Assembly: GCA_003427395.1 (NCBI GenBank)
Contig: BFEA01000273.1
Span: forward strand, 326,687 to 370,879
From: Chara braunii
Taxonomy: Eukaryota > Streptophyta > Charophyceae > Charales > Characeae
Reading direction: 5' to 3'
DNA: 44,193 nt
In this document: piece by piece, positions 33,560 to 41,627 of the stretch
Numbering within the stretch: the stretch's first letter is position 1
Layout: every line of letters starts with the position of its first letter
Notes under the pieces: generated by a model
Database searches by the model: none
What the model saw: only the letters and a program-made list of their open reading frames with translations
Told to the model about the DNA's origin: nothing
Program-made: the position numbers and the translations under genes

Positions 33560-34702
33560 TGTATATAAATATATTTTTATGAAAAAAATAATTATGTTCA
33601 CCCGAATATGTTCGCGAGTTGTTCGCGAGTTGTTCGCGCGAGCACATTCGCCCGAACATGAAGGGGCGGGAACACGTTCGCCGTACTACGCAGGTAAAAA
33701 TCTTTAAAAATTGTAATCCTCACCAATACCCCTCCTATCCCCACCAAAACCCATCATACGCCCCCCCTATCCCCAAATACCACCCTATCACCAAATGCTC
33801 AGAAAAATCTATTTTTTTTTGTGGGAGGTCTCTTGGGCATGCGCAACACTGTGATTTTTTTAGTGTCAAAAAGCCGTCGTCTGAAAATCCGGACGACAGG
33901 GTAGCTGGCGTCCGGTCGCCAGACCATTGGTAACCTAGGTAAAAAATTCGGTAGCACTGTCTTTAGAAGAATGTTATTCCAAAATTTATACAGAGCTAAG
34001 TTCAAAATCTTAACCAACTTTTGACTTTTCAAGGTCCAATTTTGTCTTACTCCCTGAATAAGTAAAAATTTGAGCAACACTCCTTTTTTAAAAGGAGACA
34101 TTCCATATTTTTACTAAGCCATATATAAAATCTAGACAAGTTGAACTTTAAAAAGCCAAAAAATTGACTGACTCCTTGGATTTGCAGAAATTTCGGCACC
34201 GTTTATCGTAGGGAAAGTAGCTTACCAAATTTTATACAAATCCAAGTATAACAAATGATCCAAGAAAATGCAAGAATTCACCTAACTAAAGAAACTTAGC
34301 TTAGAAAATATTGGAATTGACCTAACTCTTATAGCTCTAGCACGTGGCGAACAACTAAAACAACTACCTATCAAACTGAAACTCAGACTTAGTAGTAGCC
34401 GCATGCAAGGTGAAACCACATTGGTAAGTAACCCCACCAACCCCCAAGTCAACTTCTTAAAGATAAGTTCATGAAACCCTCAGATGATTTATCCCTTACA
34501 CCCACTTTACATATGGCATGGTGTTAGACCATTTTACTTATAAACAATGCCTACCATACCTTAGAATATACACGAAATGTTGCACAAGTACTTTTCTTTT
34601 CTTTCAGCATATGATTAAACCATTCTACTTAGAAACAATGTCTAGTCGCTCTGACCTGTTTAATATTCAAAGTTTAATAATTTATGATTTTGTTCTCAGA
34701 AA

Positions 34703-35041
34703 GAAATGAAAATATCCCAGGCCGAGCGGGAACCGAACGTGTTTGGCCGAACGCAAATCAGGGGGCTATCGAACGAGTCCTCGTGTGTATGTGGTGTATG
34801 AGGTGTGTGTGGGTTGTGTATGTGTGCTCGTGTGTGATATGTGTGTGTGTGTGTATATGTGTTTGTATACGTTCAAGAGTGATGAGCAATGCCCCAGCCC
34901 CCCCAGTGCCTATATATGTTAAAGAAAAAAAAAATTAAGTTAAAAAAAAAAAATGTTCGGACTCGGTCGATTCTGGATCACGTTCGGGCTCGGTACAGAG
35001 CGTTCGGATTCGATCACCGAACTCGAACGCGATGCTACGCA
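34703..35041. mobile_element. damaged small transposon that replaced about 180 bp of LTR
   Basis: Compared with the other LTR, sequence equivalent to about 13541-13725 is missing and this block stands in its place. Its right end, read inward, is CCTGCGTAGCATCGCGTTCG, matching the left end of the MITE at 9274. The left end lacks that terminus and begins CCCAGGCCGAGCGGGAACCG. A GT-rich microsatellite (34790-34865) and an A-run lie inside. Confidence 0.55.
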
Positions 35042-35707
35042 GGTTATACTCAATTTATCCTTATGAGTGTGGTTTTTAGACCAAGCCTTTCAACTTGGAA
35101 ACAATGCTTAGCATTGGACAAAAAATCCTCCCTTATAATTAAGACAAGAAGTTGAACCATTCTGCTTGGAAACAGTGTTCATCTTATCCCTAATCACTCA
35201 AAGCATGAAGTCAGAAACCCAAAAAAAAAACGACAGACCAAACCATTTAGCTTAAAAACGATGCTTGGTCCATAAAATCAGTCAGGCAAACCGTCAGAAA
35301 TAAACACATCAACCACACCATTCTACTTAGAAACAATGTCTAGCCTTTTAGAAAACACTCAAATAAACATAGACCCGGGTCATTCTGCTTAGAAACAATG
35401 TTCAGTCCTTGGTTGACCCGGTCAAACGCATGCAAAGTTGTCTTTCTCCCACCTTCGCCGAGTCCATCCCTCAGTCTGTTTTCAGTCAGCATAAAGAAAA
35501 AACTTAAGTTTCACACAAGCGTTCCTTCCATTTAGTCTGATCAGATCCTGAAACGAAAGCAAAGTCATAGGGGAACACATGCATATAACAGTCAAACTAG
35601 AGGGAGGTAGTCAAACAGGGGTATAGTGGGTTCATACAGTCAAAAGGGGATACACCTGATAGTTCCCTGCCTCCAGAACCTCACTTAGGTTCCGGCAGAG
35701 CTCCCAC

Positions 35708-36010
35708 TGTCGAGCGCATCGGCCCTCGCGTGAACGAGGATCCTCCCGGCCATGTCACGCAGGAGTTACTCATCATTCAACAAAACACGGAGACAACTTA
35801 GGGACAAGAGCGAAATAGTTTCCGCGAGCCGCTGAGACGGTGCGTGGTCGCGTCGTCCCTTCGCCGCTCTAGCCAAGTGCGCCAGCTGTACTTCCCGCCG
35901 TCCCCTACGACAGGACAGGTTCCCGCGGGGCATAAGCTTGCTTCCCTAAGGGGCTGTCACCACCCTTAGGGGCATATCCCTACCGAGCTACCGACCCACG
36001 TGCGAAAGCT
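35708..36010 (-). repeat. conserved inner-end block of the LTR family
   Basis: This 300 bp block is shared by three LTRs (10711-10960, 30309-30550 and here) although the rest of the solo LTR has diverged beyond recognition. It includes the complementary words CCTCCC..GGTGGG or ACCCTTAGGGG, which fold around a GAGCTGTCACC core. On the element strand it corresponds to the end that borders the PBS (U5 or R-U5). Confidence 0.6.
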
Positions 36011-36628
36011 TTAATATGCACACTTAGGGCGCTGATCTCCTAAGGATGAAGCGAACGTCGGTCGACTAAGGTAATTCAGAAAACAAACAATTCAACCCCA
36101 GTCCCATGCGTATCATACTCATCAGAATATATAATTTTTCAAAGCAATACATACACGGATCAATTTTACAGTCAATCATTACAACAATTAAAAAGTAATA
36201 CTTAACATGATTGATTTGATCTGACAAAAAAAAAGGTCATGCTGTCTTATTTCTTCCTCGTCGCAGGTGTAACCTCCTCTGTATAAAGAGGACCTCTTAG
36301 ACCTATTTACTCGATCTGAATTTCTTCTTGGAATTTTCTTTACTTGCGTTTCACATAAAAATGTAAAGATAACTTTAGACTGAAGAAATAAATTTGTTTA
36401 CTTTTTATTTCATATGTATTTGCCCCTCAATGCCAAAGCATGATAGTGAAATCATCGGGGTAATCCGAATACTATCCATCCGGCGGTCCTAACTACATAA
36501 AGCGTTTTTGTTTTTGTTTTTGAGATTACCTCGTGAAGTCATAATCATATGACTTCCTCGACGGGATTGGTCTATGCAAAGAGGTTTTCTGGAATCTGAG
36601 TAAGATTTCCAGAAAGCGGCGTCTAACC

Positions 36629-37711
36629 CTAGTATATCTGTCGTCCTCCACGCACTTGCGTCTCCAGCAAATCCAAACGCTCGTGCTCGTTGTCGTCAAG
36701 TACCAGGGTTGTCACTTGCCCTCTTCGCATGACTCTAAAACTCTGAGTACCATACAAGGAAGCCATCCGTGAGGCTAGCCTCCACAGTATGACTCGGAAA
36801 GGCCGACTGAGTTCAAACAAATATCTGGTGTCAGTATCCCGGATCCGGATGACGTCGAAACGTCTGTCGGACGAGGTAATCGTAATGCTCACAATGACTC
36901 GAGAGAGACATTGGAGATTACTCGCGCGGTGGAAATACAAGTTATATCCGAAGAACTCATCCGGGGTCCGGGCCGTATTGGCGCGGAAGTCTGCGCGAGT
37001 ATTAGGGAAAAATCCCTCGCCGTTGTGGAGCAATCCAATGAAGCCGATCCATTCTGTAGGAGAACCACCTCGAACCCGCAAAAACTGCTCCACTCTTCTG
37101 ATAAGATCGACCTCATGTGTGTCGCGAACAAGTAGGTACCTCGGGGTCGTGAAGTCGTGTCGTGCTCCAGGCATCTGCATGTGAGAACAAAAGTTATAAT
37201 TAGTCGTGTAGATATTCCTCTATTTCATCCGCTTCGGCCTCCAACTCATCATCATATAATGACTCAATGTTTATGATTGCGAACCTATTGGCTCACACCC
37301 GTTCTGTGAAGTATATACCGAAGAAAGGTCCTTGTCGTTCGTTTAACCAAAGCACGTATCGAACAAACATCAACCTTATTTCTGCAATCTTGTCCACTCG
37401 TGGATTGAGCTCGTATGGTTGTAGTACCACCAGGTTCATATAGACGAAGTGACGCTCGGGCAATGGCGGCGCGAACTCGTAATGAAGAACATCCAAGCCG
37501 GCCGGTCTCCTGAAAATAAGCCGTCTGGGGGGTCCTTGCGCACTGTCATCCCAAAACCGCAGAACGTCCTCCTCATAGTACAGTTTGACGGATTGTAAAC
37601 AAGTCGGCCTATCCTCTCTACCCTTTCTCCATTACGCCTTTGGAGTTCAACCCTTTCAGCCGCCGAATCGTGGTCGAAGAAAAGGAACGAGTCCGTGGAT
37701 CCCATAGCCAT
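36629..37711 (-). CDS. unrecognised coding region, possibly spliced, inside the solo LTR
   Basis: The upstream frame starts MAMGSTDSFLFFDHDSA (ATG at 37711), directly behind an acceptor-like CTTCCTTTTTCTTTCAG. It shifts frame near 37620 and continues with VKLYYEEDVLRFWDDSA, then LPERHFVYMNLVVLQPYELN and VRYVLWLNERQGPFFGIYF, to a TGA at 37293. The same frame stays open to 37200 with an acidic tail, DDELEAEADEIEEYLHD. The downstream frame (37180-36629, 183 codons) starts QMPGARHDFTTPRYLLVR, just behind a second acceptor-like site with a branch-point-like GACTAAT. A donor-like GG/GTGTGAG near 37297 would join the two in frame with a 110-120 bp intron. Composition is globular. I recognise no family; it could be a captured host gene, an accessory frame or a buried host pseudogene. 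Confidence 0.45.
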
Positions 37712-38970
37712 CTGAAAGAAAAAGGAAGACGAACGTGATCAAGTTAAAACTAAGTATCACTAAAACATTTGTCTTTCTTCTGGCCCGTGCTTCTTATGGT
37801 ACGGCCAGCCACGTCTGGAGTGTCTAAATACACCCCGTTTGGCTAGTAGGACACGAACTGGGATGCTTGTGGCACCAGTTCCCCATACGTTAGTGGCTCC
37901 TAGAATGACCACCAAAGGAATGCTATGGCAGTTCCTCCTTACGCAAGGCACCAAGAACCTTAAGTCCGTCCGTGCAGACACTTTTGTCCATCCCCCTAGG
38001 AGGTGGTCTGGGATACTCCTCCTCCTCGCCCGAGCACAAGACTCGGATCTCAGAAGTCGGGCCGTCTCCACCGAATCGGCATGGTACCCCCCCGCAAAGC
38101 GGTCCACTCTGAGTCGATAACAGGGCCGACCCCTAAGGCAACGAACCCCCGCCCCAGATGCCTCCTAAAAGAACGGAAAAGCACCTACCCAGCGGACGAG
38201 CAAATTATTGTCACCTGACGTCAAGAGTAACTTAGACAAAAGGAAGAAAGAACACAGAAGAGAAAGTCATTCAGACAGACGGGCATAGACGAAGAGGTCA
38301 TTTGGGCAATAATAGGTGACCTTGGGAGAAAATCTATGTCCATCCAGGTTTCTTTTCTTTGTGGTCGCTTATTTTTCGTCGTCTTCTTTTCACTTTAGTT
38401 TACACACATCCATAAGCATATAGATGAGAAGACAACCATCCTTTCACCATCATCACCATCATCCATTTCAGCCCACACGCCGTACCTGCGGTCAAAACCC
38501 AACGACACACAGACCACCATGCATTCCTTTATCATTGTCAGACTCTCAGTCATACACGCAAGAACACGCACCCTCTTCCCTTTTTCAATGAACATTCAGT
38601 GAAAGCAGGTCAAAGCAAGTGTGGGTTCACTCAGGTGTGAGGGGAACTGAGTCAATTTAACTGACCTTGAGTGACGCTGAAATTAAGATACTAACGGCTC
38701 ACTCAAGAAAGCCGTATAAAATCACGCCCCTCTGTCAAGAGACAGTTGTCTTCCAGTCGTCAACAAATAATCCACACCACTCCTTTCACCACAACCACAT
38801 GCCACAACGCCTCCTCACTATGTTTTCCAATGAGTGTCACCGCCACTGACTTTCACTGTTACCGCATCACCACGCCGTCAAAATTCACACCACCTCAATC
38901 CTCCGCTTCAGCGGTACCTTCCCTACACCAAGGTCCGACTGTCGCTAAATGTGGAACTTCTACCGCCGGT
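37712..38970. other. solo LTR interior, mostly unassigned
   Basis: A minus-strand frame of 115 codons (38107-37760) has no recognisable motif. Parts in another frame (EEEEYPRPPPRGMDKSV) may be an upstream exon of the 36629-37711 region. The rest is without features. Confidence 0.3.
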
Positions 38971-38977
38971 AACCTTG

Positions 38978-39342
38978 CGTCGCCGCCGTAAAATTTTCAC
39001 AACGCTTCCGCACCACAACTGGTAAAACCGGAGTCACCGTCGAAAAATTCGGACAGCGCTTCCGTACCACCGTAAAAAAAAATCGTAGTCGCCGCCGTAG
39101 AATTTCGGCAGCGCTTTCGCACCACCGCTGATAAAACCGTAGTCGCCGCCGTAGAAATTTGACAGCGCTTTTGCACCATCGCCGATAAAACCGTAGTCGC
39201 CGCCGTAGAATTTCGGCAGCGCTTTCGCACCACCGCCAATAAAACTTGTGCCGCCGCTGCAGAAATTCAGCAGCACTTCGGTACCACCGCAGTAAAAACC
39301 GGGCCTGCCGTTGTAAAATTTCAGCAACACGTCCGCACCGTA
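38978..39342 (-). repeat. about seven tandem copies of a 54 bp unit
   Basis: The unit contains GTAGAATTTCGGCAGCGCTT followed by TCGCACCACCGCNGATAAAACC. The 54 bp period is 18 codons, so all minus-strand frames stay open as an 18-residue Arg/Trp-rich repeat (RRRLRFYRRWCKSA-like); I take this as a by-product. The core AATTTCGGCAGCGCTT is the same word that heads the 120 bp units in the main LTR. Confidence 0.85.
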
Positions 39343-39779
39343 GTGAGAAAATGGCAGACCAAAATTGGTAAAATTTGAGCCCGAGGCCCAAATCTCACAG
39401 CGCCGCACTACCGCAGTCCCGCAGTACCACTGGGTCTGTCCCGTGGGACCAGCATCAGCCAGAGGGGAGAGGAGCAGAGTGCTCCCTGCCTTAGCTATGG
39501 CTGCCCAGTCTTCCTCTTCGCGCTCCTCTGCAGATCTCCAGCTCCTCCTGCTTGCCTCAGGCAGCACCTCAGCAGCCCAGCAACACTCAAGTGCACGTCA
39601 CACAATGACAACACGAATGCTTTGTGTGGCAGCTGGGGGCAGCTGGCTGTTTTATAGTGGCTGAGGATGACTGGACGTCACTCCAGCTCCCAGGCAAAAT
39701 CGCGAACTCACTGTGAGCCCTTGATCTGCCAAGATCCAGGGCTGACTATGGCCGCACCACAACCACAGCCTTAGTGTGG

Positions 39780-40542
39780 GGCAGTTTCTTTAACTGCCAT
39801 ATTTTATTTTTATTTTTATTTCCCCCAGCTATCTCTGAATCTGGCGAGATAGCTGGGTTCCTGCCATTTCCAAATCAGTTTTTCTTTTATTTTTCTGATA
39901 AAGGGTTGAAAAGATACAATCCTTTTCAGTTTGATGTATTTGGACCCTTTTTCCAAGGCAGATAGCCTTTAATTTTCCAGGCTCCCTTCAAAAACGGGAG
40001 CCTGACAGTTACCTCTGGCAGCTTCTGCCAGAGGTAGCACTACGTGAGGACAAGTGTCCTCACAGAAATAAACAAAAAGAAAAAAACAGAAAGTAAAAAT
40101 AATCTAACTGAAATAAACAAAAAGTAAAAATAATCTAACTGCATGCGCCTGGCTATTTTCTCGGCCATGCAGTTGCTCACAACAGTCCACCCTTTACTTT
40201 TCTCTGCCCTCCCCTGAAAACGGGGAAGGCAGTTGGCAGGTTGGGAGGAGTAGGACCTCCCCCTCCCAACTCCCACGTCCCTCTCTCTCTCTCTTCCACG
40301 CGTCAAGATCTCACGGCCACAGTGAGTTGGGAAAAAAAAACGAAATGGGAGCTTTTGTGCTCCCACACAGTCCCAAGGACTGTTTCTTCACCTACTACGA
40401 GGCAGTTGCCTCGTTCGTTCTGCATTTTTTTTATTTTTTTTTTTACAGTTTTTTCACGAGGCATTTTGCCTTGTTTTTTTCCCTACGCCCCCAACAGTCA
40501 CAACGAGCAAAAATAGTTAAAACTAGAAAAGGAGAGAGAAAA

Positions 40543-40589
<47 letters not shown>

Positions 40590-40716
40590 ACTTACCTTAC
40601 TTACTTTTTCCACAGTCGGGTAGCCAGTGGCCCAACAGTGATGAATCTCCCCTTGTCCTAGGGGCAGATTCATTCGATCCTGCTCAGTCCCTCGTTGGAA
40701 GTCATAACGAGGGACT
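39780..40716 (+). repeat. chain of about twelve near-perfect hairpins
   Basis: Short inverted repeats with small loops follow one another: GGCAGTT/AACTGCC (39780-39798), CAGCTATCTC/GAGATAGCTG (39826-39855), GGCTCCC/GGGAGCC (39980-40002), ACCTCTGGCAG/CTGCCAGAGGT (40010-40036), GTGAGGACA/TGTCCTCAC (40044-40062), CTGCC.TCCCC/GGGGA.GGCAG (40204-40232), GTTGGGAGG/CCTCCCAAC (40240-40270), TGGGAGC/GCTCCCA (40346-40364), ACAGTCC/GGACTGT (40367-40383), ACGAGGCA/TGCCTCGT (40397-40414), ACGAGGCA/TGCCTTGT (40456-40473), TGAATCT.CCC/GGG.AGATTCA (40642-40672) and AGTCCCTCGTT/AACGAGGGACT (40686-40716). Stems are 7-11 bp. Such density is far beyond chance. Confidence 0.85.
40540..40590 (+). repeat. (AAAT)n microsatellite
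   Basis: About twelve perfect AAAT copies. Confidence 0.97.
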
Positions 40717-40736
40717 AACTGCAGATGAGTCGGTGG
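40685..40736 (+). ncRNA. degenerate hammerhead ribozyme remnant
   Basis: A CAGTC word followed by the long hairpin AGTCCCTCGTT/AACGAGGGACT, then CTGCAGATGAGTCGGTGG. This shares GATGAGTCGGTG with the two ribozymes downstream, but the first core bases are altered and the GAAA part is missing. It is probably a decayed first copy of the tandem series. Confidence 0.45.
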
Positions 40737-40806
40737 CTCCCCCCCCATTCCTCTGTCTCTTTCGATGCCTGTATCTGGACGCTATAAGCGCCCGGTTCAT
40801 GCACTT

Positions 40807-40864
40807 TCAGACTGTCGGGGTCCAACCCCCTGATGAGTCGGTGAAACCCGACAAAATAGTCTGG
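40807..40864 (+). ncRNA. type III hammerhead ribozyme, core G12-to-A (probably inactive)
   Basis: Layout: stem III strand TCAGACTG, cleavage triplet GTC (40814-40816), stem I hairpin GGGGT-CCA-ACCCC (40817-40829), core CTGATGA (40830-40836), stem II GTCGG-TGAAAC-CCGAC (40837-40852), then AAAA (40853-40856) where the consensus is GAAA, then the closing stem III strand TAGTCTGG. G12 acts as the general base in hammerhead catalysis, so this copy should cleave poorly or not at all. All helices remain paired, apart from G-T wobbles in stem III. Confidence 0.85.
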
Positions 40865-40966
40865 CACAGTTTGGGTCTTCCCCCCCTTTTTGCATCTCTT
40901 TACTTAGTGTCTATACCTAGGCGCCATAAGCGCCAGGTTCAGGCGCTTTACTCGTTCTGTTGCTGC

Positions 40967-41024
40967 CCAGACTGTCGAGGCTCAGCCTCCTGATGAGTCG
41001 GTGAAACCCGATGAAACAGTCTGG
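40967..41024 (+). ncRNA. type III hammerhead ribozyme, complete core
   Basis: Stem III CCAGACTG (40967-40974) pairs with CAGTCTGG (41017-41024), and the last A of GAAA pairs with the T of the cleavage triplet, giving nine pairs. The triplet is GTC, with cleavage expected between 40976 and 40977. Stem I is GAGGC-TCA-GCCTC (40977-40989). The core CTGATGA is 40990-40996. Stem II is GTCGG-TGAAAC-CCGAT (40997-41012), closed by a G-T wobble. GAAA is at 41013-41016. Every invariant core base of the hammerhead consensus is present. In plants, type III hammerheads are known from viroids, satellite RNAs and retrozymes. The RNA would come from the plus strand, antisense to the LTR element. Stem I is short and the loop I-loop II contact is unproven. 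Confidence 0.93.
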
Positions 41025-41134
41025 CACAACTATACGAACGAACGGGTATCTAGAAAAAAAAACAAAAACAAAAACAAAAAGAAGAAAATCTTAACTAAAA
41101 CTAATAAACGAAAATCTACATCGAGATAAACAGA

Positions 41135-41135
<1 letters not shown>

Positions 41136-41190
<55 letters not shown>
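41136..41190 (+). repeat. A-homopolymer, about 50 bases
   Basis: Pure A run; could be an insertion tail or an assembly-sensitive tract. Confidence 0.97.
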
Positions 41191-41219
41191 AAAGGAAAAA
41201 AACCAACTCACCGAATAAA

Positions 41220-41312
41220 AAACGACTGCCCGTTGAAAACGGGCACCCTTTGAACCTGCTAAGGACTACAGTCATCAGCTTCCCTTCCCAGTGCGCTATC
41301 TGGCGCAACCAC
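41220..41312 (-). ncRNA. tRNA-like / SINE-like module with A box and weak B box
   Basis: On the minus strand, GGTTGCGCCAGATAGCGCAC is followed by TGGGAAGG. The A-box-like TAGCGCACTGG fits TRGCNNANNGG. A GACTGTAGTC arm follows, then GGTTCAAAGGG, which matches the B-box consensus GGTTCGANTCC at about seven positions. Acceptor and T stems do not pair well, so this is tRNA-derived at best, not a working tRNA. Confidence 0.45.
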
Positions 41313-41317
41313 ATTGA

Positions 41318-41392
41318 AGCCGTTGGCTTATGCCAACGGCAGGGGTCTTGTTGAAATACAGACCCGAGTTCGATTCCCTTCGGGGAATCGAA
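41318..41392 (+). repeat. three adjacent hairpins, one with a B-box-like word
   Basis: GCCGTTGGC-TTAT-GCCAACGGC, then GGGTCT..AGACCC, then CGATTCCC-TTC-GGGGAATCG. The word GAGTTCGATTCCC between the last two equals a B box. The series resembles the stacked arms of a rearranged tRNA. Confidence 0.6.
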
Positions 41393-41415
41393 TTTTTTTT
41401 TTTGCCTTTCCTTGA

Positions 41416-41510
41416 TTTGTTCGTGTCATCCTTTGCGCAGGGCCATGCTACCACCGCGCGGCCAATCTCGGTCGTGTGATCCTTGTGATCACGCGGTCGA
41501 GATCGACTGT
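41416..41510 (-). ncRNA. tRNA-like module with good A box
   Basis: The minus strand reads TTGGCCGCGCGGTGGTAGCA then TGGCCCTGCGCAAAGG, close to a tRNA 5' half (TGGC..AGTGGTAGAGCA). The 3' half is weak. A hairpin CGTGTGATC/GTGATCACG-like lies next to it. Confidence 0.4.
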
Positions 41511-41534
41511 GCCTTACCAAAATCAGCAGCTCCA

Positions 41535-41627
41535 AAAGGAGTTGCGCCCAGTAGGGCTTGTCGGATTCAATCCCGGTCTCAGTCGGGTGACAGTCTGATA
41601 CTCTAACCTACCGGGCTGGCTCCTTTT
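41535..41627 (-). ncRNA. tRNA-Asp-like module
   Basis: On the minus strand, the ends AAAAGGAG and CTCCTTTT pair. Inside: AGCCCGGTAGGTTAGAG (A box), an anticodon-like ACTGTCACC with GTC as in tRNA-Asp, and GGATTGAATCC (B box, nine of eleven matches). Stems are imperfect. It is either a tRNA pseudogene or the head of a SINE. The same amino acid identity as the main element's primer tRNA may be chance. Confidence 0.55.

Larger units (their letters stand above)
32536..33693. mobile_element. middle insertion: GTAGCAC-family MITE carrying another element
   Basis: The left end TACGTAGCACCGTGTTCGCG and right end ACACGTTCGCCGTACTACGCAG match the other family copies, as does the interior block CAAATTCATAGCCAATCATG. 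The flanks ATAAAGTTC and GTAAAAATC agree at six of nine positions, an eroded target duplication. The copy is longer than 333-336 bp because of a further insertion from 32775 to 33559. Confidence 0.7.
32329..33939. mobile_element. outer insertion of a three-level nest (AGGTT..AACCT ends)
   Basis: Interrupts the LTR unit that reads continuously at 12700-12720 in the other LTR. The left end reads AGGTTGTTGGATCGGAAGTC; the right end, read inward, reads CTAGGTTACCAATGGTC then GGCGACCGGAC. The flanks AAAAAAATT (32320-32328) and TAAAAAATT (33940-33948) fit a 9 bp target duplication with one mismatch. Subterminal parts are rich in GGACCGGAC-like words. Confidence 0.6.
40740..41032 (+). repeat. tandem units of about 160 bp carrying the ribozymes
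   Basis: The two complete hammerheads are 160 bases apart (CTGATGA at 40830 and 40990). The upstream parts also match: C-run, a CTCTTT..GTCTATACCT-like word, and a small hairpin GGCGC-CATAA-GCGCC (or GACGC-TATAA-GCGCC) followed by GGTTCA. After each ribozyme comes CTGGCACA. So the repeat unit is hairpin plus ribozyme. Confidence 0.8.

Noticed and set aside
32986-33707. Several long open frames across the N gap.
   Set aside because: They consist of unknown residues plus homopolymer translation; artefact.
35706-35714. The solo LTR start ACTGTCGAG equals the ribozyme cleavage region ACTGTCGAG (40971-40979).
   Set aside because: Nine matching bases only. The T-G-T-C-G-A start is set by LTR-end rules, and the next bases differ. 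I treat it as coincidence unless other copies show the link.
36115-36125. CTGATGAG on the minus strand near 36120 as a hammerhead.
   Set aside because: No stem II closing strand with GAAA and no cleavage triplet with pairing flanks.
38960-39567. Arg/Trp/Phe-rich repeated open frames on the minus strand.
   Set aside because: A period of 54 bp keeps every frame open automatically, and three overlapping frames are all open, which argues against coding.
41262-41275. CTGATGA on the minus strand as a fourth hammerhead.
   Set aside because: No GAAA follows at the right distance and no stem II or III can be formed.
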